From Bacteroidota bacterium (GTDB taxonomy: Bacteria; Bacteroidota; Bacteroidia; Chitinophagales; Chitinophagaceae), in assembly GCA_023412975.1 (NCBI GenBank), contig JAEZRB010000116.1, positions 1-10,376 of the forward strand: a stretch of DNA of 10,376 nt, in the 5' to 3' direction. Position 1 is the stretch's first letter; each line of letters begins with the position of its first letter. This document shows positions 1 to 6,189 of the stretch, piece after piece. The translations under genes and the position numbers were made by a program. The notes beneath the pieces were generated by a model. It was not told the DNA's origin, searched no databases, and saw nothing but the letters and a program-made list of their open reading frames with translations.

Positions 1-1026
1 TTCCAGGCGTTGTTTTACATTTTGGATACCCGTTCCCTTGCGATAACTCGTATTTCCATCCACCTGGTCCTTTCTTCCATTGATGATCTTCACAATCAAT
101 GAATCCCCCTGCAATTCCATTTTGACACTTATCCATGGATTTCTCAACATCTTACTCGCACCATGCTTGAAACAGTTCTCCACAAAAGGCAACAATAATA
201 ATGGCGCTATATAGAGATTTCCGGTATTGGAAGGAAGTGAAAGATGAAGATCCAGTTTCTCATCGTACCGCATTTTTTCGAGATTGATATAATCCCTGAC
301 CATCTGCAATTCATGTTCCAGTGGAACCTTTGCCTCCCTGCCTTCATCCAGCACATAACGAAGTATATGCGACAGCTCCATGATCATGGAAGCGGTACCC
401 GGCGATTCAGCCTGGGCTTTTGAATAAATATTATTTAGAGTATTAAATAAAAAATGTGGATGTACCTGGGCTGTGAGCAGTTGAAGTTGTGTTTCAGCTT
501 TTTCTTTCTGCAATCGCCATTTCTGATTCTGCTCTGTGTAATAATGTTTTACCATTTTGACACAGGTCGCCAGAGCCGCTCCGGAAAGTCCTCCCTTCAT
601 ACTGCCTAATATACCCATAAAAAACGACTGCTCCTGTGATCTGGCGGTACCCACCAGCAGGTGTTCCGGAAGCAGGAAGGAAATGACCCTGGCATTCACA
701 CGGGTGATCATGAATGTGTTGATCACAAGCATAAGCGTAAGAAAGACAAGACTCCATAATATGGCCGGTAAATATTTATCCTTAAAAACATAACGAGGCA
801 GGACAAAATAGAGCAAGGGATACACCAATATGGTTTGTGGCAATAAAAGAAGAAAACTCTCAACGGTTGTAAATGGTACCCTGGCGAAATAATTCAACTC
901 CGGCTTTAACATGGGGTTAAATGCGTGCACAAAAGCAAAATAGAATCCCCAAACAAGCCAAAAGAGTAAGTGGCGTTTTAGGCGATCCGATTTTCGCTCT
1001 GATAAAATAAATTCCCTGAGTTGCAT
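1..1026 (-). CDS. LytS/YehU-type sensor histidine kinase, C-terminus cut by window edge
   Basis: Inner-membrane sensor kinase of the His_kinase (LytS/YehU) family, which autophosphorylates a histidine and passes the phosphate to a LytTR-type response regulator. Translating the minus strand from the ATG at 1026 gives 342 open codons to the edge. About four hydrophobic segments lie near residues 20-40, 54-75, 86-103 and 130-155. A short linker (KWRLQKEKAETQLQ) leads into the phosphoacceptor box QVHPHFLFNTLNN, with H191 as the likely phosphorylated residue. The ATP-binding N-box is PFVENCFKHG (280-289) and a G-box-like GTGIQNVKQRL starts near residue 331. Only the last few tens of residues should be missing. 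A response regulator would be expected just past the left edge but cannot be seen. The ATG is the first in frame at the start of the reading frame; no clear ribosome binding site precedes it. The family is certain; the stimulus is unknown. Confidence 0.93.
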   Translation of the reverse strand, partial: MQLREFILSERKSDRLKRHLLFWLVWGFYFAFVHAFNPMLKPELNYFARVPFTTVESFLLLLPQTILVYPLLYFVLPRYVFKDKYLPAILWSLVFLTLMLVINTFMITRVNARVISFLLPEHLLVGTARSQEQSFFMGILGSMKGGLSGAALATCVKMVKHYYTEQNQKWRLQKEKAETQLQLLTAQVHPHFLFNTLNNIYSKAQAESPGTASMIMELSHILRYVLDEGREAKVPLEHELQMVRDYINLEKMRYDEKLDLHLSLPSNTGNLYIAPLLLLPFVENCFKHGASKMLRNPWISVKMELQGDSLIVKIINGRKDQVDGNTSYRKGTGIQNVKQRLE

Positions 1027-1490
1027 AATCCGGCTTATCTAAAGTTAATTTTTTCGGAGATATAAAAGGTTTCAACCCCTACAAATGCGATAACAGGCCG
1101 GATCTGTACGACTAAAGACGTTTGTCCCCGTCAGGAGGCCTATTATCGTTTTCATAGCGCCTATCGCGTCAGTTAAACTCTCGGCAGAGGAAATTAAGTC
1201 CTTGTACGAAAAGTCCCGGTGGTCAGTTTTGCCGGACATTATTTTTCCGGAGCCGGAAAAACAGAACAGTCGAATTCGCACGCGCTATAAAACGATTGGG
1301 ATACACCTGACTTTCACGATCAACGACATTTCCCTGCGACCAAATTGCCTATTGCCGTTTTGAGTTGCCTGTCCCGTTAATATCTGCTTATGCAGCAGAG
1401 GGCCTGCCGACGGTCGCTTTTAAAAAAAAAGCCTCTTCGCGGAACATAGTTTTGGTGAAATGAATATTTAACTGATAAAAACCATTCAAA
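1027..1490. other. 464-bp divergent intergenic region, no gene recognised
   Basis: This gap separates the divergent kinase and haloperoxidase-like genes. It must hold both promoters; only the rightward one has a recognisable -7 element. An 89-codon open stretch on the plus strand (1094-1360) has no ATG and resembles nothing I know, so I do not call it. I see no convincing hairpin terminator, RNA gene or repeat. A run of nine A at 1422-1430 is the most conspicuous local feature. Confidence 0.6.
1447..1454 (+). promoter_or_regulatory. Bacteroidota-type -7 element for the haloperoxidase-like gene
   Basis: TAGTTTTG matches the Bacteroidota sigma-ABfr -7 consensus TAnnTTTG exactly and ends 36 bases before the ATG at 1491. 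No TTTG sits at the usual distance upstream; the nearest candidate (TTTT at 1418-1421) is 25 bases away, longer than the usual 19-21. The motif match is seen; promoter activity is inferred. Confidence 0.4.
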
Positions 1491-2834
1491 ATGAAATACA
1501 ATAAATTTTACCTGATTCTTGTTGCATTGACCATCACGCTTGCACTGACTATCCCCTCCTGTCGCAGGGTTGGTCTTGACTTTCCCTGGCAGGGTAATCA
1601 TGAACCGGGTATACAGGTTGATAAGGCGATGGTATTATACTGGAATCAAAAAGCTGCTACTGTACTTGGCGCTCCTATGAGGCAACCCGACCGAAGCCGG
1701 TATTTCGCGATCATTGAAATAGCTGTTCATGATGCCCTCAACAATATCAAACCCCGGTTTGAACGATTCGTTTTGAATAAGCCCAACAAATCTGCATCCT
1801 CTTCAGCTGCGGTCGCAAGTGCCGCATACTGGGCCATCAAAGGATTGAACCTGCAGGGAACTTTCCCGGTTGACAATTGGTATGACAGTTCCCTGGCCCT
1901 CATTCCAGACGGCAATGCCAAAGAAGCGGGAAAGTTGCTGGGACAATCGGCTGCGGAGGCTATTATAGCCAACCGCGCCAACGATGGGTTCACACAAATA
2001 ATCTCCGCCTCTCCTAATCCACCAGACGGCACTACCCCAGGTGCTTACCGGCATACAAATCTGCTGGACATGCGTTTTATACCCAACTGGGGTGCTGTGG
2101 TAAAACCCTTTGTAGTAAAAACCAATAGCCAGTTCAGACCAGCCGGACCTTATGCGGTTACCTCAGCCGGGTATGCCAAAGATTATGAAGAAATAAAAGC
2201 AAAAGGCGGCCGAGACATTTCCACCAGGACGCCAGGTGAAGAGCTACTCGCCAGGTTCTGGTCTGAGAACCGGCCGTCCATTATCTGGAATGAACTTGCC
2301 CGGAAAATCCTGGAAGGAAAAAAAACGGATGCCTGGGAAACCGCACGCGTTTTTGCATTGATCAATACAGCCATGGCCGATGGTCTTAACACTGCCATGG
2401 AAGCGAAGTATCATTTCTATTCCTGGCGCCCGGAGACGGCTATTCATGAGGCAGCAAATGATGGTAATCCATTAACTGCTTCCGACCCGGCATGGATACC
2501 CTTCCTGATCGAAGTAAATAACCCCGCCAATCCTGCAGGCCATTTTGTATCACCGCCGGTCCCCGAATATCCTTCCGCATTTGCCATGTATGGAGGCGCT
2601 ACCACCGCGATCCTGCAATCAATATTCAGGTCCGATGGAATATCTGTTGAGCTGAGTAGTGCTAACCTGCCTGGCCAGACAATTCATTATACCAGTCTTT
2701 CCAAAGCCGCGAGGGATAATTCCTTGGGCAAAGTACATGCAGGCTGGTATTTCAGAAAAGGAGCATTGGATGGGGAAGAAATGGGCAGGCAAATAGCGAA
2801 CTACCTGCTAAAACACAGCTTCCGGAATCTATAG
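1491..2834 (+). CDS. Vanadium haloperoxidase/PAP2-superfamily lipoprotein with degenerate active site
   Basis: A 447-residue exported protein of the vanadium-dependent haloperoxidase branch of the PAP2 superfamily. The N-terminus has a basic start, a hydrophobic stretch and a likely lipobox ending at C24 (IPSC; Pro at -2 is atypical). The family's N-terminal helical part is recognisable around residues 45-92. Of the oxyanion-binding motifs, K-x6-RP is intact (K306, R313-P314). The second, normally PSGH, reads PSAF at 361-364, so the acid/base histidine is a phenylalanine. The third, normally R-x5-H, reads K414-x5-Y420, so both the arginine and the vanadate-ligating histidine are changed. The fold should be kept, but normal haloperoxidase or phosphatase chemistry is unlikely. 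The frame is open over the full family length, so this is a divergent intact gene rather than a broken one. It stands alone, followed by the lipoprotein array on the same strand. Confidence 0.85.
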   Translation: MKYNKFYLILVALTITLALTIPSCRRVGLDFPWQGNHEPGIQVDKAMVLYWNQKAATVLGAPMRQPDRSRYFAIIEIAVHDALNNIKPRFERFVLNKPNKSASSSAAVASAAYWAIKGLNLQGTFPVDNWYDSSLALIPDGNAKEAGKLLGQSAAEAIIANRANDGFTQIISASPNPPDGTTPGAYRHTNLLDMRFIPNWGAVVKPFVVKTNSQFRPAGPYAVTSAGYAKDYEEIKAKGGRDISTRTPGEELLARFWSENRPSIIWNELARKILEGKKTDAWETARVFALINTAMADGLNTAMEAKYHFYSWRPETAIHEAANDGNPLTASDPAWIPFLIEVNNPANPAGHFVSPPVPEYPSAFAMYGGATTAILQSIFRSDGISVELSSANLPGQTIHYTSLSKAARDNSLGKVHAGWYFRKGALDGEEMGRQIANYLLKHSFRNL

Positions 2835-2866
2835 CGAAGTAAAGGCTGTCTAAAACCGAAATCACA

Positions 2867-2992
2867 AATGACTATGAGTATTTCACCAGAGAATTTGATG
2901 ACAGCTCGTTTTATAGCCTGGTCAGCCTTTACGTTTTTTATTAAGGCGATGGTATAAGCGATAAGGCCTTCGTTAAAATTAAACTGTTATAA
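2867..2992 (+). pseudogene. 3' remnant of a fifth lipoprotein array copy
   Basis: In-frame translation gives NDYEYFTREFDDSSFYSLVS, continues with LYVFY, a TAA stop at 2942-2944, then GDGISDKAFVKIKLL and the normal TAA at 2990-2992. This aligns with the end of copies 1 and 3 (YEYFIETRPDG, GSLYIFYYG, DTSDKPSIKIKLL); the internal stop replaces the second Tyr of FYYG. Only the last 42 or so codons are recognisable, and the sequence back to 2835 shows no clear similarity. The following spacer closely matches the one after copy 3, which confirms it as a former array member. It has no start, signal peptide or PKD domain and is presumably not expressed. Confidence 0.85.
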
Positions 2993-3076
2993 CTGCTAAA
3001 ACACACTGACCCGGTTCTAACAATGTACTAGTCAGTCATTGCATTGACAAAAAATCGTTTAACAAAAACTACCGCC
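2993..3076 (+). repeat. Array spacer upstream of copy 1 (type a)
   Basis: An 84-bp unit that closely resembles the spacer before copy 4, sharing ACACACTGACC, CTAACAATGTACTAGTCAGT and the AAAAAATC core. It carries the 5' untranslated sequence and possibly a promoter, but I see no exact TAnnTTTG. Confidence 0.75.
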
Positions 3077-3829
3077 ATGAAACCATTATTCCTATTTGCA
3101 TTAATACTACTGAACTTTTGGCTTTTTTCGGGGTGCAAAAAAGAAATGGCTGACCCAATTGTCTCCGTTGCAATGGAAATAGTCAAACAAAATGCTGCAC
3201 CAACTGCAAACGCAGGTTTGGATCAGCATATAGTATTACCAGTTAATGAAACGATATTGACAGGTTATGCCTCGGATCCTGACAATAATATTAAATCCTA
3301 TAAATGGGAACAGGTCGGGGGACCCAATTTCTGCTTAATACAGTATGAAGAAACCTTAACCCCCCGTATGCTCAACCTTGAGATTGGTGTGTATGAGTTC
3401 GAGTTGATTGTAACAGACTCTGCGGGACTTTTTGACAAAGACAGGGTTTTGTTAAATGTCGCAGCCCCTGATAGTTTATCCCAGGTAATCACTGATTCGG
3501 TATCTCAGATTATCAGAGTTAGTGAAACAGAAATTATCATTACAAATCTTCAGTGGATATTTCCCTGGTACAATGCACTTGAAATTGATCATTTCCATAA
3601 ATACATACCAACAGATAGTTTCCATCTGTTTATCAAAAGGGATACTAGCGAAACCTGGGTAAAAGTTCCTGAAATAAATTATAGTAATTATAATAATTCA
3701 ACGAAATACGAATATTTTATTGAAACCAGACCGGATGGTGCGGGCATATATAATGTGGGCAGCCTGTATATTTTTTACTACGGCAATGATACAAGTGATA
3801 AGCCATCCATAAAAATTAAACTGCTATAG
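3077..3829 (+). CDS. Array copy 1: PKD-domain lipoprotein with type-A C-terminal domain
   Basis: A 250-residue predicted lipoprotein of unknown function. Residues 1-20 are a type II signal with lipobox FSGC (lipidation at C20), followed by KKEMADP, a charged start that may favour surface display. Residues 41-131 form a PKD/K319L-like beta-sandwich: TANAGLDQ at the front, SDPDNNIKSYKWEQVGGP in the middle, and YEFELIVTDSAGLFDKD near the end. A linker (133-150) leads to an unrecognised domain of about 100 residues with IIITNLQWIFPWY, FIKRDTSETW, YEYFIETRPDG and the terminal IKIKLL. I chose the ATG at 3077 because it is conserved in all copies, while spacer indels upstream change the frame from copy to copy. 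The DNA is AT-rich relative to the flanking genes. Lipoprotein and PKD calls are firm; no ligand or partner can be named. Confidence 0.88.
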   Translation: MKPLFLFALILLNFWLFSGCKKEMADPIVSVAMEIVKQNAAPTANAGLDQHIVLPVNETILTGYASDPDNNIKSYKWEQVGGPNFCLIQYEETLTPRMLNLEIGVYEFELIVTDSAGLFDKDRVLLNVAAPDSLSQVITDSVSQIIRVSETEIIITNLQWIFPWYNALEIDHFHKYIPTDSFHLFIKRDTSETWVKVPEINYSNYNNSTKYEYFIETRPDGAGIYNVGSLYIFYYGNDTSDKPSIKIKLL

Positions 3830-3910
3830 CTGCCAGGACACTGATCTCGTTCGAAAATGTATTACACAGGCATTGCGTTGACAAAAAATCTATTAACAAT
3901 AACTAATCTC
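3830..3910 (+). repeat. Array spacer upstream of copy 2 (type b)
   Basis: An 81-bp unit resembling the spacer before copy 3: both have TCGAAAAA or TCGAAAAT followed by TGTATTAC, then TTGCG and GACAAAAAATCTATTAACA. No hairpin terminator is visible, so co-transcription through the array is possible. Confidence 0.7.
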
Positions 3911-4636
3911 ATGAAATCATTATTCGTATTTGTATCGATACTATTAAGCCTTTGGCTTTGTTTGGGGTGCAAAAAAGAAATGGCTGACGCAATGGTCCCC
4001 ATTGCAACGGAAATAGTAAAGCAAAATGCTGCACCAACCGCTAACGCTGGCCTGGACCAGTTAAAAATATTACCGATTAATGAAACGGTGTTGAAAGGAT
4101 CTGCTTCAGATCCTGACAATAATATTAAATCCTATAAATGGGAACAGGTCGGGGGACCCAGTTTCTGCCTTATACAGAATGGTGAAACCTTAACCCCCCG
4201 AATACTCAATCTTGAGATTGGGGCCTATGAATTCGAGTTAACAGTAACGGATTCCGCGGGACTTTTTGACAAAGACAAGGTTTTGGTAAATGTCGCAGCA
4301 CCTGATAGTTTAGCATCAGAAGTTATCTATGTCAGTGGATCTGAAATTATCATTACTAATCTGCGGTGGATATCTCCCTGGTATAAAACCCTCAGGGTTG
4401 AGAATTTTCATGAACTGGTGCCTCTCAATACCGCGATAAGCGTCTTTATCAAAAGGGATGATAACGATACATGGATAAGTGTTACTAAATCTGACCAGTA
4501 CAACGACACCACTGTATACTATTATTCTGTCGATGCCGAAAATGACGCATGGGGTGGTTATCGAAGCACGCTTTTCGTTAGTTACGTTGGTTTGGATACA
4601 CAAGATACGCCCTCGATAAAAATTAAACTGCTATAA
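3911..4636 (+). CDS. Array copy 2: PKD-domain lipoprotein with type-B C-terminal domain
   Basis: A 241-residue predicted lipoprotein, unknown function. The signal peptide (MKSLFVF to LCLGC, C20) is nearly the same as in copy 3. The PKD-like domain (about 41-131) is nearly the same as in copy 4, including GSASDPD and GAYEFELTVTDSAG. The C-terminal domain is type B: NFHELVPLNTAISVFIKRDD, then YYYSV, GYRSTLFVSYVGLDT and DTPSIKIKLL. The linker is about ten residues shorter than in copies 1 and 4, lacking the VITDSVSQ element. The start is placed at the ATG at 3911, conserved with the other copies; an earlier in-frame ATG at 3857 lies in spacer sequence whose frame is not conserved. The DNA is AT-rich, like the rest of the array. 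Most divergent in the last 60 residues. Confidence 0.87.
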   Translation: MKSLFVFVSILLSLWLCLGCKKEMADAMVPIATEIVKQNAAPTANAGLDQLKILPINETVLKGSASDPDNNIKSYKWEQVGGPSFCLIQNGETLTPRILNLEIGAYEFELTVTDSAGLFDKDKVLVNVAAPDSLASEVIYVSGSEIIITNLRWISPWYKTLRVENFHELVPLNTAISVFIKRDDNDTWISVTKSDQYNDTTVYYYSVDAENDAWGGYRSTLFVSYVGLDTQDTPSIKIKLL

Positions 4637-4720
4637 CGGCCAAATCGAACCGGCCTCTATCGAAAAATTGTATTACTCAGTCTTTGCGATGACAAAAAAT
4701 CTATTAACAAAACAAGCATC
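4637..4720 (+). repeat. Array spacer upstream of copy 3 (type b)
   Basis: An 84-bp type-b spacer. It contains GTCTTTG at 4680-4686, close to a TAnnTTTG -7 element, but the leading TA is missing and the equivalent bases in the other spacers read CATTG, so a promoter here is uncertain. Confidence 0.7.
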
Positions 4721-5173
4721 ATGAAATCATTATTCGTGTTTGTATTCATACTATTAAGCCTTTGGCTTTGTTTGGGGTGCAAAAAAGAAATGCCCGATCC
4801 AATGGTCCCCATTGCAAGTTTACCCCCGGTAACCACTGATTCGGTACCTCAGGTTATCAGAGTTAGTGATACAGAAATTATCATTACAAATCTTCAGTGG
4901 ATATTTCCCTGGTACAATGCGCTTGAAATTGATCATTTCCATAAATACATACCAACAGATAGTTTCCATCTGTTTATCAAAAGGGATACTAGCGAAACCT
5001 GGGTAAAAGTTCCTGAAAAAAATTATAGTAATTATAATGATTCAACGAAATACGAATATTTTATTGAAACCAGACCGGATGGTGGGGGCATGTATCATTA
5101 TGGCAGCCTGTATATTTTTTACTACGGCGATGATACAAGTGATACACCCTCCATAAAAATTAAACTGTTATAA
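4721..5173 (+). CDS. Array copy 3: short lipoprotein lacking the PKD domain, type-A C-terminal domain
   Basis: A 150-residue predicted lipoprotein. Signal peptide and mature start (C20, then KKEMPDPMVPIA) match copy 2. The sequence then passes directly from A32 to SLPPVTTDSVPQ, which corresponds to residue 133 of copy 1, so exactly 100 residues (the PKD-like domain and its entry linker) are absent while the frame is kept. The rest is an almost unchanged type-A C-terminal domain: IIITNLQWIFPWYNALEIDH, FIKRDTSETW, YEYFIETRPDG and IKIKLL. It could be a natural C-domain-only variant or a simple deletion product. High conservation and an unbroken frame argue that it is still translated. The function is unknown, but the gene shows that the C-terminal domain can stand alone behind a lipid anchor. 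Confidence 0.87.
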   Translation: MKSLFVFVFILLSLWLCLGCKKEMPDPMVPIASLPPVTTDSVPQVIRVSDTEIIITNLQWIFPWYNALEIDHFHKYIPTDSFHLFIKRDTSETWVKVPEKNYSNYNDSTKYEYFIETRPDGGGMYHYGSLYIFYYGDDTSDTPSIKIKLL

Positions 5174-5258
5174 CTGTAAAAACACACTGACCTGGCTCTA
5201 ACAATGTACTAGTCAGTTATTGCGTTGGCAAAAAATCTATTTAACAACAACTAGTATC
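5174..5258 (+). repeat. Array spacer upstream of copy 4 (type a)
   Basis: An 85-bp near match to the spacer before copy 1, including CTAACAATGTACTAGTCAGT. Because the sequence just before it (the end of copy 3) resembles the remnant at 2867-2992, the junction as a whole looks like a duplicated segment. Confidence 0.75.
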
Positions 5259-5999
5259 ATGAAATTATTATTCGTATTTGTATTAATACTTTTGAACCTT
5301 TGGCTTTTTTCGGGGTGCAAAAAAGAAATGGCTGACCCAATGGTCCCCATTGCAATGGAAATAGTCAAGCAAAATGCTGCACCAACCGCCAACGCAGGCC
5401 TGGACCAGTCGATCATATTACCAATTAATGAAACGGTGTTGAAAGGATCTGCTTCAGATCCTGACGATAATATTAAATCCTATAAATGGGAACAGGTCGG
5501 GGGACCCAGTTTCTGCATTATACAGAATGGAGAAACTTTAACCCCCCGAATACTCAATCTTGAGATTGGGGCCTATGAATTCGAGTTAACAGTAACGGAT
5601 TCCGCGGGACTTTTTGACAAAGACAAGGTTATGGTAAATGTTGCAACCCCAGATAGTTTATCTCAAGCTATCAATGATTCGGTATCCCAGGTAATCACAG
5701 TTAGTGAGACAGAATTTATCATTACAAATCTTCAGTGGATATTTCCCTGGTACAGTAATCTTAGGGTTGATCAGTTTCATACACTAGTACCACTAAATAC
5801 CCCGATCAGCGTATTTATTAAAAGAGATAATAGCGACATATGGGTAAACGTTCCTCCGTCTGTTCCGTATAATGATACTGCTGAGTACGTATTTAGTGTC
5901 TATACCACGCCTGACGGAGTAGGTTATCAAAGTACCCTGGATATTGTTTACTATGGTTTGGATACAAAAGATACGCCCTCGATAAAAATTAAACTATAA
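5259..5999 (+). CDS. Array copy 4: PKD-domain lipoprotein with type-B C-terminal domain
   Basis: A 246-residue predicted lipoprotein, unknown function. The signal peptide ends FSGC (C20), as in copy 1. The PKD-like domain (41-131) matches copy 2, with GSASDPDDNIKSYKWEQVGG and GAYEFELTVTDSAG. The linker has two copies of an S-Q-x-I/V-x-D-like element (SLSQAINDSVSQVITVSE), as in copy 1. The C-terminal domain is type B (QFHTLVPLNTPISVFIKRDN, VGYQSTLDIVYYGLDT), ending IKIKL one residue earlier than the others. The start at 5259 is the conserved ATG; sequence in front of it is in a different relative frame from the other copies. It is the last member of the array, followed by a 190-bp gap with no clear terminator before the hydrate repair gene. 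Confidence 0.88.
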   Translation: MKLLFVFVLILLNLWLFSGCKKEMADPMVPIAMEIVKQNAAPTANAGLDQSIILPINETVLKGSASDPDDNIKSYKWEQVGGPSFCIIQNGETLTPRILNLEIGAYEFELTVTDSAGLFDKDKVMVNVATPDSLSQAINDSVSQVITVSETEFIITNLQWIFPWYSNLRVDQFHTLVPLNTPISVFIKRDNSDIWVNVPPSVPYNDTAEYVFSVYTTPDGVGYQSTLDIVYYGLDTKDTPSIKIKL

Positions 6000-6189
6000 A
6001 GGCAATCCCTGCTGAAATAAAATGTCGAGACAATTTGTGACCACTATGAAACATGCAACAGAAATTTGATACCCTACAGCCCAGTTGCTACCAGAAATGC
6101 ACTTCCTCCCATCCATAAGAGCACAGCCCTGATTTTAAAATTGACAAGGCGCTGCTTCCATTTGAAAATAGTTTCGCAACTTTAAGGGT

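Larger units (their letters stand above)
2867..5999 (+). repeat. Tandem lipoprotein gene array: four intact copies plus one remnant
   Basis: The repeating unit is a spacer of 81-85 bp followed by a lipoprotein gene. Intact copies encode 250, 241, 150 and 246 residues. Long stretches are nearly identical in DNA; for example the C-terminal part of copies 1 and 3 differs by only a handful of bases over roughly 200. Similarity switches between modules: spacer plus signal peptide group copies 1 with 4 and 2 with 3, whereas C-terminal domains group 1 with 3 and 2 with 4. This fits repeated unequal crossing-over or gene conversion. The array is visibly more AT-rich than the flanking genes. No transposase or recombinase gene is within the window. 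Confidence 0.9.

Noticed and set aside
1094..1360. 89-codon plus-strand open stretch in the divergent gap
   Set aside because: It has no ATG start and no recognisable motif, and the other frames here are also partly open; not enough to call a gene.
3044..3076. Upstream TTG start for copy 1 (and similar extensions in copies 2 and 4)
   Set aside because: Indels in the spacers change the frame between copies, and the conserved ATG directly begins the signal peptide.
4689..4724. Short upstream reading frame (MTKNLLTKQAS) overlapping the copy 3 start as ATGA
   Set aside because: Its ATG corresponds to TTG in the other spacers and the frame differs between copies, so translational coupling is probably accidental.
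2867..5999. Array as a phage, integron or CRISPR-like structure
   Set aside because: No integrase, attC-like sites or short regular repeats are visible; the repeats are whole genes with spacers.
6074..6175. Minus-strand open stretch of 33 codons with a hydrophobic end (AVLLWMGGSAFLVATGL)
   Set aside because: No start codon in a sensible position and closed by stops on both sides; at best a gene relic, possibly chance.
6169..6176. TAGTTTCG as a -7 element before nnr
   Set aside because: One mismatch to TAnnTTTG, and the nearest TTG is 25 bases upstream; too weak to list as a promoter.
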